A stretch of 64,000 nucleotides of DNA from Paenibacillus plantiphilus (GCF_927798095.1 NZ_CAKMMF010000003.1:222612-286611); one strand, 5' to 3'. Counted from the first letter of the stretch, positions 9,630 through 18,120 are shown. The notes: a model not told the origin generated them from the sequence alone. Made by a program: numbers and translations.

Positions 9630-10340
9630 TTTAACAGGTTCTACTGTAACGGATCCATTGATGCCGTTGGAGCCCGAGTTGCCGGGTGCGCCAGACTCTC
9701 CGCCAACACCGTCGTTCGCACTTGACGGGTTCTGCCCGGGAGCCGAGCCGTTCTTGCCGCCGAAGCCGCCAAGACCACCGAAGCCAGCTGCACCGCCCAC
9801 GCCGCCGATTCCGCCGGTAGATTGCCCAAGCGCAGGAATGTTGATCGAAGCGGTTACGTATTGTACGAGAATCATGCCGCCGTTGCCGCCATTGCCGCCG
9901 CTCCCGCCGTTGCCGCCATTGCTTCCACTGCCGCCGACTCCGCCAAGAGCCGGAGGAAGCGAGCTTGAGCATTTGGATGCCTGTTCTCCGGCGTTGCCGC
10001 CATTCGTACCATTGCCGCCATTGCCGCCATTGCCGCCCGCTCCCCCATTGCCGCCCAAGCTGGAAATGGTTATTGGTGATTGCGTAACAATGGTTTGGCA
10101 TTTCAGTACAAAATCAGGGGGAATCGCTCCCGCTCCGCCATGATCGCCTATCCCGCCTGAAGAAACTGCATTCATGCCCACTTGTCCGTTCGTTGCGGAT
10201 GTGCAATTCGGTTTATCTTTCTTGTCATAGCTGCCTGCCGCGCCGTTAGCGCCATTACTTGCGCCATTTTGTCCGGCCAGGCCATTAGCCCCGTTTGCTC
10301 CATTAGCACCTTGAATGAGAATATCGCAATTTGCGCTCAT
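9621..10340 (-). CDS. Glycine-rich (GGNGG-type) protein, polyglycine II-like
   Basis: 239 residues with an ATG at 10340 and GGAGGG 7-8 nt upstream. It is almost entirely low complexity: stretches such as GGNGGAGGNGGNGGNG and GANGANGANG alternate with short hydrophobic strands (MILVQYVTASINIPA, CQTIVTQSPITISSL). Four cysteines are present. There is no signal peptide and no N-terminal folded domain, unlike the larger glycine-rich neighbour, whose C-terminal half it resembles. Glycine every second or third residue suggests packed polyglycine II helices, as known for some phage-tail adhesins and insect antifreeze proteins; this fold is inferred, not shown. Role unknown. Confidence 0.85.
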   Translation of the reverse strand: MSANCDILIQGANGANGANGLAGQNGASNGANGAAGSYDKKDKPNCTSATNGQVGMNAVSSGGIGDHGGAGAIPPDFVLKCQTIVTQSPITISSLGGNGGAGGNGGNGGNGTNGGNAGEQASKCSSSLPPALGGVGGSGSNGGNGGSGGNGGNGGMILVQYVTASINIPALGQSTGGIGGVGGAAGFGGLGGFGGKNGSAPGQNPSSANDGVGGESGAPGNSGSNGINGSVTVEPVKQN

Positions 10341-10367
10341 CGGTTTTCCCTCCTTCTATGAGTTCAT

Positions 10368-11615
10368 CTAGCCTTGCGGTACGTTATTGATATATACCGT
10401 TCCGAGCGTGCCATTCTTGCCGTTCGCTCCCGGAGTTCCTGCCGAAGCTCCATTTCCGTTAGGATTACCGGTGCCGCCGTTGCCGCCGTTGCCTGCCGCT
10501 CCGCCTTGACCGCCTTGCCCTTTAGTTGGCGTGCCGAGAGAAATCGAGCCGTTCGTCCCCAGTGTTTGGTACGTGCAGTAGATGTTCTGTCCGTTGCCGG
10601 AATCGCCGCCCGCTCCTCCGCTGCCGCCCGTGCCGCCTTGTCCGCCTTTACCTTGAGCGCCTGTACCACAATACGTGGATGAGCTTCCTCCAGGTCCGCC
10701 CTGACCGCCATTGCCGCCGTTGCCGCCTACGCCGCCTGCACCGCCATTGCCGCCGCAGGACATCAAAATAACAGGACCTTCCACTGTCGTGAACGTCGCT
10801 CTTACGACCTGAGCGTCAGTACCGCGCGAGCCGTTGCCGCCCCCGGTTCCGTTGTAGCCCGTGCCGCCCGTATCCCCTTGACCCGCTCCTGTGGAACAAG
10901 AGCTCTTGCCATCGGAGCCCGCGCTGCCTTGGTTACCCGTATTGCCGTTGCCGCCATTGCCGCCCGCTGCTCCGCTTTGTCCATCCGGACCGACGCTAAT
11001 AAAGTTGTTGGTCGGCTGCGTAGTATTGTCGGTCTGTTGAATCAGGTTGTCCGCGAGCAATGTTGCATTCGCCTGATTGATGATTTGCCCCCCTGGCTGG
11101 ATCGTCACCGTACCAAAGCTGAATGAGGCAGGCTGATCGCCGTTGCCGCTCAGAATAAGCGGATTGTCCTTCGTGACAACTACGTCCTGTGCAGCAAACA
11201 CAGCCAGCTGCGCCGGGAAAAAGTGCTTCTGAAGAGCATCCTTATAGGACTGGACATTCTGTGAGTTGCCATAAATATACGTTTGGTACGCTTGGCACAG
11301 GTCCGACTTCTGCGTCACCGACAAATCGGAATAGGGAAGGCTGGTCAAAGCGGCATCACAGGCAGCAAGCGGAGCATGATGCTCTGCCATCAGGTTGTTA
11401 TGATAGACTTCATCCGGATTGCCTCCGAATTGCTTGAACTCATCAATGTTTTGAATCGTCACATAGGTTGGCTTGATAACCGAATCATGATCAGGATGCG
11501 CCGAAATATAAGTCGGTCCCGGTGTATCTCCTGTATTGATCGTAGTTGTGTGGACAATAGCATCTGTAAGATTGAATTGGCTCATAAATTGAGTACGGAT
11601 TGTTTGTGCATTCAT
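10368..11615 (-). CDS. Protein with operon-specific N-terminal domain and polyglycine C-terminal half
   Basis: 415 residues; ATG at 11615 with AGGAGG 9 nt upstream. Residues 1 to about 200 match the neighbouring 189-residue protein: (L)TDA start, (T)PGPTYISAHP, a helical segment with QAYQTYIYGNSQNVQSYKDA, then beta-rich DVVVTKDNPLIL and GGQIINQANA. From about residue 205 the chain turns into GGNGG-type repeats broken by short strands with Cys (VILMSCGGNGG, NIYCTYQTLG), like the 239-residue protein downstream. No signal peptide. The layout of a globular head on a polyglycine stalk or bundle suggests a structural or surface protein, which is inference. High G use makes the antisense strand read as proline-rich shadow frames. 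Confidence 0.87.
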   Translation of the reverse strand: MNAQTIRTQFMSQFNLTDAIVHTTTINTGDTPGPTYISAHPDHDSVIKPTYVTIQNIDEFKQFGGNPDEVYHNNLMAEHHAPLAACDAALTSLPYSDLSVTQKSDLCQAYQTYIYGNSQNVQSYKDALQKHFFPAQLAVFAAQDVVVTKDNPLILSGNGDQPASFSFGTVTIQPGGQIINQANATLLADNLIQQTDNTTQPTNNFISVGPDGQSGAAGGNGGNGNTGNQGSAGSDGKSSCSTGAGQGDTGGTGYNGTGGGNGSRGTDAQVVRATFTTVEGPVILMSCGGNGGAGGVGGNGGNGGQGGPGGSSSTYCGTGAQGKGGQGGTGGSGGAGGDSGNGQNIYCTYQTLGTNGSISLGTPTKGQGGQGGAAGNGGNGGTGNPNGNGASAGTPGANGKNGTLGTVYINNVPQG

Positions 11616-11641
11616 TAATAAACGCCTCCTGAAATTTTAAT

Positions 11642-12211
11642 TTATTGTTTAGTAAACGTATTGACTGTCATAATGACTGGAGCTTCGCAAATAATTTGAC
11701 CGCCCTGCTCTAGCGTAACCGAATTGAATGTGACAATAACCGGGTCATGGCCATCAGGCTCAATGATCAATGGATTGTCAGCGGTTACAACGATATCCTC
11801 ACCCGCATATGCAGTTGCATTCAGCGGAAAATATCGCGCATTTACGATACCCGTATAGCTATTCACCGCATCACTCTGTCCAAGTACAATCGCCCGGAGC
11901 GCCGCATAGATATCCAACTCATCGGATTCCGTTAGCTCATGCTTCTCCAAGCCGTTTTTGTCTTGCGGCCAAGGAGCAGGCAATGCGCTTAATTGGCCGC
12001 TGCCGCTGCTGGTCCCGTGAGCGCCTACGATCTCCTTCAATTCTTCCACGCTGTTAACAACAATTGTTTTCGCCGGAATGGCAGACGAAAACTTCGGATT
12101 GCTTGACAAATAAGTCGGTCCTGCCGTTCCTCCGGTTTTCAGCGTACCCTTCTGAACATCAGCATCGGTTAGGCCGATCTGCTGCAGCGCTTGGCTGACT
12201 AAGTCTCCCAC
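11642..12211 (-). CDS. Operon-specific small domain protein, paralogue of the N-terminus of the 415-residue protein
   Basis: 189 residues from the GTG at 12211, which has GGGGAGG 8 nt upstream; an upstream in-frame start at 12265 lacks a ribosome site. The whole chain matches residues 1-200 of the next gene: IGLTDADVQKGTLK, GGTAGPTYLSSNPKF, a central helical part (LDIYAALRAIVLGQSDAVNS), and a beta-rich C-terminus with DIVVTADNPLII and EQGGQIICEAPVI. It ends where the relative begins its polyglycine region, so it looks like a stand-alone head domain. No match to a family known to me. Confidence 0.83.
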   Translation of the reverse strand: MGDLVSQALQQIGLTDADVQKGTLKTGGTAGPTYLSSNPKFSSAIPAKTIVVNSVEELKEIVGAHGTSSGSGQLSALPAPWPQDKNGLEKHELTESDELDIYAALRAIVLGQSDAVNSYTGIVNARYFPLNATAYAGEDIVVTADNPLIIEPDGHDPVIVTFNSVTLEQGGQIICEAPVIMTVNTFTKQ

Positions 12212-12296
12212 TATGCTTACCTCCCCTTCATAAATCGGGATTCCCTGCCCGCAGCGGTTCAACAATCACCTTTGCGGGCTGTGGCTCCCTTAACGT

Positions 12297-15200
12297 TTAA
12301 TTGACTGGTATTGAATACACTTCCAGGCTGGAACCGCTGCGAATGACATCAAAAGTTTGGGTCGGATCGCTAACTGTCCAATATCCGCTCTGGTTGACCG
12401 TTGTAATAACTGTCGGGTTCGCCAGCGTGATGCCGTTAGCAGCGAAATCCGCCTGAACAGCAGCTGTATCGCCATTATCGAAATCCGGCTGCTTGCTGAG
12501 ATCCAGATCGAATAACGGAGGCGTCGGCACCCAATGGCTGATAGATGGCTCTGTTATCATGTTCGGGCCAATGGTCGGCTCGTAGTTGAGCGTATACACA
12601 TTGCGCCATACATCGACAACGAGACGAGCAGCGCTCACATACTGCGGATTCGTTGGCTGCAAGCGGGAATCTGGCGTTCTCACCAGGAATGAGCCGTCCG
12701 GATTGTACAGATCCAGAGAGTAGTCGCTCGGATTTTTACCGCCCGCCACATAGGACAGGACGTAGATGTAACCCTTCGCTTCCACCGCCACATCCAGATA
12801 CGTAATGTCCGTGCGGTTGTCCGGATTGTACAGCGCCATATACGACAGGTAGCGGTTTACATTGAGCACCGCGCTGTTGACAGGATCAGCGGCAATATAG
12901 TAGGATTGCGCCCCGTTCCAATCCTCGACAACCCAGATGCTGCCCTTCGCGCGCACATCAACGGTCACGTTGTTCAACACATCGAATACATTCAATACCG
13001 TTGCCGCTTTCGTAATGTTATAGACGGCACTTCTGCTCGGGTCTGTAATCGACCATTCTGTGCCAGCCGTCACGACCGTCACATAAGAGCTGATCGCATG
13101 ATTATTCATATCATTGCTGTCATATGACAGATACACGCCTTGATTGGCGAAAGCGTTAATGAGGTTTGTCGTGAGCGTCGCGCTGTCCAAATCAGCTGAC
13201 AGAGACGAATTCAAATCGAAAATATGCGTCAAGCCGTGATTCTGGAACTGCAGTTGCAGAGCCTCAGAGAAAACGCCATTGTCCAGATCAGCCGCATAAT
13301 CCGCAGCGCTCAGCGTGAATAGCGACTCACCCATGAAGCTGGCTACCGGATTGCCCTTCGTATCGAAGGATTGAATACGCTGGTTAAGCGTTTCGAGAAT
13401 GAGGACGCGACCGTCCGGAGTTACCGCAAGCGCTTTTGGTCCTTGCAGCAGCCCTTGTCTGACCCCTTCCCCGGATACCATCTGTGCATCCTGCGCATGC
13501 GCATCATCGGATGGCTCGCTCGGAATTTGCAGAATTTCCATTTTGCTGTCCTTCCAGCTCACGCCGATAACCGATCCCTGCGGATGGACAACCATCGCAT
13601 CCATGCTCGACAGGTTGAATCGGCCCCAGCTCTTCAGATTCGGATCGTTCAAGCCGAAGCCGCTCTCTCCGTCCATCAGATTGACCTGACGCAGGTTGAA
13701 CTGATTGTTCCGCGTATCAAGAACGAAGTTGTTCGTGCTGATCTGCTGATCTGCTCCGCCATCTGGCTGCAGGCCGAATTGGTCATAGGCAATGTATGGC
13801 TGTACAGTAAATTGCACCTCGGATGTTTTGAAGCGGGATTGCGGATCAGCAAGCACCGAAAGGTTCTGCGCCCGATAATTCTGTCCCGAAGCGCTCCACA
13901 CATAGCCGACCTCGAATGCCTGGCCGTTCAGCGTAATATCTACAGGCTTGCAAATATAGTTGCCGCCACTGCTGCAATCAAGACTTGCGACGGTAGCTGT
14001 CGGCAAATCGCCGGCATGCCAGATATGCTTATCCGAAGCAGCATCGTAAATAATTTTTTCTTTATAGTCATACTGGGTGTCCTGCGTGAGCGGAACGAGT
14101 ATTTCGGTAATGTTCTCCGAAAGCGTCAAGGAAGTGGAGCCGCTATCCGGGAAGGCCGGAATCCAATCGCTCTGATACTTGCCGCACAGCCAGCCGCTGC
14201 TGGAGTAGATGCCGGCAATAATTTGAATGTTGCCGCCAACCGGAAGATTCGAGAAGGTCAGATTCAAAGGCGTGTTTGAAGTTACCTCCGGCATCTTGCC
14301 GCGAAGCACGAAGTTCGTGCCGCCCTGATATTGAACCGTTACCTGATAATGATCCGATACTGCAGGCCATACTGCCGTTTCCGGATGTCCTGCCTCCCCA
14401 TGCGCAGGGTCTGGATGCAGATTGAACTGCAAATCCATCGCACGCGAAATGTCCACAGACAGCGTAGCTGGAGAAGACAGAATCTCGCCAGTCGATACCG
14501 CCATCTCGGCAAAGTTAATCGCCATGTTCGCAGCGCGCAATGCCCAGCCGACGAACGGAACATTGTCCTCAAGCTCAGCAACCGTGATTTGCTCGGTTAC
14601 ATAGAGCGCCAGCTTCTCAAGACCTTTGGCAAGCAGGATGCCTGCCATCGCGTCCGCGAAGGCGAACAGCACGGACTTGGCATTCGTCAGTGCAGCCGCT
14701 GTCGCTACGCCTCCCCCTACAATCGGGAACGCTACAGCAAGTGCAGCTACCACATTGTCAATATCCGCTACGAAATCGCTGAACCACTTCGAGTTAGTAA
14801 TAGCCGCTCCAGCAATAAGGAATATGGTTGGAATGCCATATTGGAATATGCCTGTCAATATCGCGCCGGACGGATCGACATCGCCATCCCACTTCGACGT
14901 GCCAAGGCAGCCGAACAGCAGCTTCAAATGAGTCGCGTCATCCGGGAATACGAATGAAAGCTTCGTCGGATCTGTCGGCATCGGAATACCGAGAATCGTA
15001 TTGACGGCCGAGACGCTGGAGATGAATTTCTTCTGGTCCGTCTCAAACCAGCTCTGAATAGCCGATGGAAGACGCTCCTGCCAGCCTGCCGGATTTGAGA
15101 TCGGATCGCCCTTCTCGTTAAAAAATTGCGCATAGGCGGTAAGCGACCGCAGGAATATATTTTTTACTTCAATCGAAAAGGTTTTGTCGCTGTTAAATGA

Positions 15201-16220
15201 TAATGTATCTGCATATACGTTCAAGCCATGGTTCGGCGTCTCTTCCTTAACCGTCCACTTGTAAGTAGGACCTGCTTCCGCCAATGTCGTTCTCTTCGCT
15301 GCGAACGACTTGTACAGCGCATTGCTCGAAGTGGAAGTGACATCATCCTGTTGGTATGCGGTCTTCCCTTGATTCACTGACCATGTTTGATTCTGCAGCG
15401 ATGTATCATTGCTTGCCGACTGCATCGCGCTGGTCATCGGCGTAGTTGCATTCTGCTCGGTCAAGTCCGACCAGCTGTAGATAAAGATCGGATCTCCGGC
15501 TTTGCGCGATCCCATATCGTATCCGTAAGTCAACGGATTGCCGTACTGATCGACGGAATTTTTAATGATTGCCCATCCGCCTGTGGAGGTAGCCGGGCCT
15601 TGCTTGCTTATGATAGTCGCTAAATTATACACTGCGTTATATTGGGCTGGATTAACATTCTGTGGGGGTGCAATGTGGTCATTCATAACAACATTAGCGG
15701 TATACGGCTTGTTGGAGGACAACTCAGGATAATGGAATAGTATTGCCGTAGCGATATCCCATGGGCTTTGCAGGTTATCGGCATCCACATTCGCCTGAAG
15801 CGCATGCGCATCATTAAGGCTTGTTAAGCCAAAATGGGATAGCTTTGGATGAAGATGTCCGTCGCCGCTATTGCTCGCCAACTTTTTTTGAAGATGAGCT
15901 TCTCGGTGCTGCCTTGGAATATGTATGGACATATGATGCAGTTTCGGAAGATAAACATTTGGATCGTCATCAGGAGAAGTTACGCGAATGCGAAGCAAAC
16001 GATCGGTTGGGAAATGTGCTTCAGCAGCTTCAACGTAATGAGTGAATCGCTGGCGATGTTCCTCGGGAATAAGCGCCAATGCCCTGTTGCTTTTTGTCGC
16101 ATCTAACAAGGTTTGTGTCGAGTGTGGCTGCAACTCATACTTGTGTGTACCAAGATGCAGGGTAAACTTCTCATTCGTAGAGCTGTCGGGCGCAAGCTCA
16201 AAATGCAACGTTCTAGTCAT
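12297..16220 (-). CDS. 1307-residue NHL-propeller protein with inserted modules; first gene of the unassigned operon
   Basis: ATG at 16220 with AAGGAG 8-9 nt upstream. No signal peptide. The first ~75 residues are unique to this copy; the rest parallels the 843-residue paralogue: ATIISKQGPATSTGGWAII near residue 190, hydrophobic helices around 460-540 (GIPTIFLIAGAAI, SVLFAFADAMAGILL), HPDPAHG near 600, paired Cys (LDCSSGGNYICKP), then propeller motifs (GPKALAVTPDGRVLILE, EAKGYIYVLSY, VVDVWRNVYTLNYE). Between propeller motifs, about residues 967-1080, and at the C-terminus, about 1235-1307, it carries copies of the ~70-residue module found in the pentapeptide protein. Predicted leader gene of a seven-gene unit ending in the polyketide synthase. 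Possible roles include a secreted or spore-surface scaffold or a pore-forming protein; none can be chosen from sequence. Confidence 0.87.
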   Translation of the reverse strand: MTRTLHFELAPDSSTNEKFTLHLGTHKYELQPHSTQTLLDATKSNRALALIPEEHRQRFTHYVEAAEAHFPTDRLLRIRVTSPDDDPNVYLPKLHHMSIHIPRQHREAHLQKKLASNSGDGHLHPKLSHFGLTSLNDAHALQANVDADNLQSPWDIATAILFHYPELSSNKPYTANVVMNDHIAPPQNVNPAQYNAVYNLATIISKQGPATSTGGWAIIKNSVDQYGNPLTYGYDMGSRKAGDPIFIYSWSDLTEQNATTPMTSAMQSASNDTSLQNQTWSVNQGKTAYQQDDVTSTSSNALYKSFAAKRTTLAEAGPTYKWTVKEETPNHGLNVYADTLSFNSDKTFSIEVKNIFLRSLTAYAQFFNEKGDPISNPAGWQERLPSAIQSWFETDQKKFISSVSAVNTILGIPMPTDPTKLSFVFPDDATHLKLLFGCLGTSKWDGDVDPSGAILTGIFQYGIPTIFLIAGAAITNSKWFSDFVADIDNVVAALAVAFPIVGGGVATAAALTNAKSVLFAFADAMAGILLAKGLEKLALYVTEQITVAELEDNVPFVGWALRAANMAINFAEMAVSTGEILSSPATLSVDISRAMDLQFNLHPDPAHGEAGHPETAVWPAVSDHYQVTVQYQGGTNFVLRGKMPEVTSNTPLNLTFSNLPVGGNIQIIAGIYSSSGWLCGKYQSDWIPAFPDSGSTSLTLSENITEILVPLTQDTQYDYKEKIIYDAASDKHIWHAGDLPTATVASLDCSSGGNYICKPVDITLNGQAFEVGYVWSASGQNYRAQNLSVLADPQSRFKTSEVQFTVQPYIAYDQFGLQPDGGADQQISTNNFVLDTRNNQFNLRQVNLMDGESGFGLNDPNLKSWGRFNLSSMDAMVVHPQGSVIGVSWKDSKMEILQIPSEPSDDAHAQDAQMVSGEGVRQGLLQGPKALAVTPDGRVLILETLNQRIQSFDTKGNPVASFMGESLFTLSAADYAADLDNGVFSEALQLQFQNHGLTHIFDLNSSLSADLDSATLTTNLINAFANQGVYLSYDSNDMNNHAISSYVTVVTAGTEWSITDPSRSAVYNITKAATVLNVFDVLNNVTVDVRAKGSIWVVEDWNGAQSYYIAADPVNSAVLNVNRYLSYMALYNPDNRTDITYLDVAVEAKGYIYVLSYVAGGKNPSDYSLDLYNPDGSFLVRTPDSRLQPTNPQYVSAARLVVDVWRNVYTLNYEPTIGPNMITEPSISHWVPTPPLFDLDLSKQPDFDNGDTAAVQADFAANGITLANPTVITTVNQSGYWTVSDPTQTFDVIRSGSSLEVYSIPVN
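12300..13322 (-). repeat. Copies of the shared protein module in the 1307-residue gene
   Basis: Approximate coding spans are 12980-13322 (one partial copy running into a full copy) and 12300-12517 (C-terminal copy). Shared features with the copies at 7290-8361 are a DLDxG or DLDSAT turn, a helix ending in QNHG or ANQG, W-x-(I/V)-(T/S)-D followed by Y/F-x-(I/V), and a final L-x-V-(F/Y) strand. Confidence 0.68.
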
Positions 16221-16996
16221 TTCTCAATCTCCTTTTCAAATTGTTTTCCTTCCTCTTGAGGCCATGTTGCTGTTCTGCAACTAATAGGAAACGGATCTTG
16301 TGCAATAAAAAAAAGAAAAATTATAGAACCGCATTGCACAATTTCACTTTTGTTTCCATAGTTACAATTCGTATTCTATCAATAACAATCAAATTATGGA
16401 AGAATTTTTTTGTAAGGTTAGATGTCATCGCATTGCGTATTATTTAATAGATTTAACTACATTAATAGCATTATATTACATTTAATATGTTCAAAAAAAC
16501 TATTAATAGATATTTATAGCAATTATTTTAAAATGATAATGAATGACATGACACCTCACTTCCAAGCCAAGTACAGTTACGTATCGGTCATCGTGTCGCC
16601 TCCTCTTTCCAAACTTTTTATCGTGCTATTGCCTGCCTCCTGTATTCGTGTTGCTTGCAAACTATATGCCTCTGCATAAATGAATATGCTTCCAATTCAT
16701 CTGCTATTAGATAATAGCCGGTATGCTCCCAAGCACAAAGCGGAACTTTAGGAAATCTAAAAACATAGCATTTATTTACATATTAATACGCAATTCGACA
16801 TTTTTTTCATTCCTAATAAAGCCATTTAATCTTTTCAATAAGAATGCTAAATGTGCGACTGCGGCCTCATTCGGAACGTTTTGACATTCAGAATTCCATT
16901 GGCGGTAACTCGCCATCTATCCTGTTCGTGTGATCCTGCGTGATCCTTTTGATCTCACTAGCCTATCGGCAGTATGATAGAATCCGAGGTGTAGAT
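16221..16996. other. 776-bp gene-free, AT-rich upstream region
   Basis: Separates the minus-strand operon from the plus-strand acetyltransferase-like gene. It holds the operon's candidate promoter and inverted repeat at 16298-16341. From about 16340 to 16860 it is markedly AT-rich, with long A/T runs, and I see no gene with a ribosome site. A possible plus-strand promoter TTGATC-N18-TATGAT lies at 16949-16978, but it would leave an untranslated leader of only about a dozen bases for the next gene. Confidence 0.6.
16298..16341 (-). promoter_or_regulatory. Inverted repeat enclosing a -10 element upstream of the operon
   Basis: Perfect 9-bp inverted repeat: TTGTGCAAT at 16298-16306 and ATTGCACAA at 16333-16341. 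Between the arms, on the minus strand, lies TATAAT (16325-16320), about 100 bp before the ATG at 16220. No good -35 sits at 16-18 bp. This would fit an activated promoter or two operator half-sites gripping a promoter. The role is inferred. Confidence 0.5.
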
Positions 16997-17464
16997 ATGT
17001 TGACAGATAATCGTACTGGTCAGCGTGTTTCCGTCATCATTGCGCCTATGCAGATTAGTGATGTCCGGTACATGCGGCCAGGATGGACGCCAGGATTTAA
17101 CTGGCGTCAGTATTTTAGAATGAAAAACGTGGAGGTGTACAAAATCTGTGTTGCCGGATCTACTCGTCTTGAGGGCGCCATTGCATTGGAGCACAGAGGC
17201 GATCATGTTTGGATTCATTTGATTGAAAAAGCCCCTTATAATCGTGGCTTATTGGAGCAATATAAGCATGTAGCCCATCATTTGTTTGCTTTTGCGACGC
17301 AGCGGCACTTAGATCATAATGGCGATGGCTTTGTTGCCTTTGAGATCAAGACCGGTTTGGCTAATCATTACATACGGGAATATGGCGCTGTGCCCATGAG
17401 CGGTAGCCGAATGTTTATTCCCGACGTTGCTGGGTTACGCTTAATTGAGGTATACTTAACATAA
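16997..17464 (+). CDS. Probable GNAT-family N-acetyltransferase-like protein
   Basis: 155 residues. ATG 16997 was chosen because GAGGTG lies 7 nt upstream; a further upstream in-frame start lacks a ribosome site. The layout resembles a small GNAT fold: strand RVSVIIAPMQ, strand EGAIALEHRGDHVWIHLIEKAP, helix QYKHVAHHLFAFA, then GFVAFEIKTGLANHYIREYGA and a final strand. The classical acetyl-CoA loop Q/RxxGxG/A is not clear, so catalysis is uncertain. It is followed 16 nt later by a 62-residue gene and a terminator, suggesting a two-gene transcript. Confidence 0.65.
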   Translation: MLTDNRTGQRVSVIIAPMQISDVRYMRPGWTPGFNWRQYFRMKNVEVYKICVAGSTRLEGAIALEHRGDHVWIHLIEKAPYNRGLLEQYKHVAHHLFAFATQRHLDHNGDGFVAFEIKTGLANHYIREYGAVPMSGSRMFIPDVAGLRLIEVYLT

Positions 17465-17480
17465 AGGTGGTGCATTTCAA

Positions 17481-17669
17481 ATGAATAGAAACAAATATGT
17501 GAGATATTCTGGCCGACGACGTTTTGGGGGCAACGATCATCGTTTCGATGTCTATGAGGTCGCACCAACCGTACCCGGACCGAACGACAAACTGCGTGAT
17601 CAAGAAGTGAGCAACGCCATATCTAAATGGAAAATTACAAATCCTCTTACTGCAAAGGCTCGCCAATAG
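17481..17669 (+). CDS. 62-residue basic protein of unknown function
   Basis: ATG with AAGGTGG about 10 nt upstream. The N-terminus is Arg-rich (RYSGRRRFGG), the middle acidic/aromatic (HRFDVYEVAPTVPGPND), and the C-terminus has a short helix. It lies 16 nt after the acetyltransferase-like gene, and the terminator stem includes its stop codon. The pairing with an acetyltransferase-like partner could mean a small binding partner or substrate; this is speculation. Confidence 0.65.
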   Translation: MNRNKYVRYSGRRRFGGNDHRFDVYEVAPTVPGPNDKLRDQEVSNAISKWKITNPLTAKARQ

Positions 17670-17680
17670 GCGGGTCTTTT
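17657..17680 (+). terminator. Rho-independent terminator
   Basis: GGCTCGCC-AATA-GGCGGGTC (with two G-U pairs) followed by TTTT. It overlaps the end of the 62-residue gene. Confidence 0.75.
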
Positions 17681-17886
17681 GTTTGCCTGGATGGGGAGCA
17701 GTTTTTTTTGCGGGGGATCAACTATGTCTGTTAATGAACAAAAGCAAAAAAAAGGAATTCCGCATCCTAAAAAGGAACTCCCTGGCCTTAAACAATGACT
17801 TGCTTGACGACAGGGCCTCTGCGGTATGTTGCTGCAGTGATCAGGCCAGAATACATAGCAAGAACATAAGAACCGAGGCGTACCTC

Positions 17887-18120
17887 ATGAGAATATTGTC
17901 GATTTTTATACTATTGCTGACCTTTAGCCTCACGCTAAGTGTCATACTTGATCTTGTTATTGGCATGCCACTTGCCCAATCCATGCGGAACTTGATAAAT
18001 TTTTGGCGGTTTATGGGGATTCCAGCCTATTTGCTGCTTGCAATATTTATAGGTGTGCCACTAATAAATGAAATTGCCGCTGCTGCGCATGCAAAGCAAA
18101 AGACAAAAAAACCGAATTAA
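17887..18120 (+). CDS. 77-residue two-helix membrane protein
   Basis: Start at ATG 17887, with GAGGCG about 6 nt upstream; the frame remains open further 5' but without a ribosome site or coding character. Two hydrophobic segments (ILSIFILLLTFSLTLSVILD and PAYLLLAIFIGVPLINEIAA) and a Lys-rich tail predict an inner-membrane hairpin protein. It converges on the germination operon with only 4 bp between stops. Small membrane proteins accompany some gerA operons, but the opposite strand argues against simple co-expression. Function unknown. Confidence 0.6.
   Translation: MRILSIFILLLTFSLTLSVILDLVIGMPLAQSMRNLINFWRFMGIPAYLLLAIFIGVPLINEIAAAAHAKQKTKKPN

Noticed and set aside
9658-10143. Proline-rich plus-strand frame
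   Set aside because: Reverse complement of glycine codons in the polyglycine gene.
16422-16679. 85-codon frame in the AT-rich region
   Set aside because: No ribosome site, no coding bias and no recognisable protein features.
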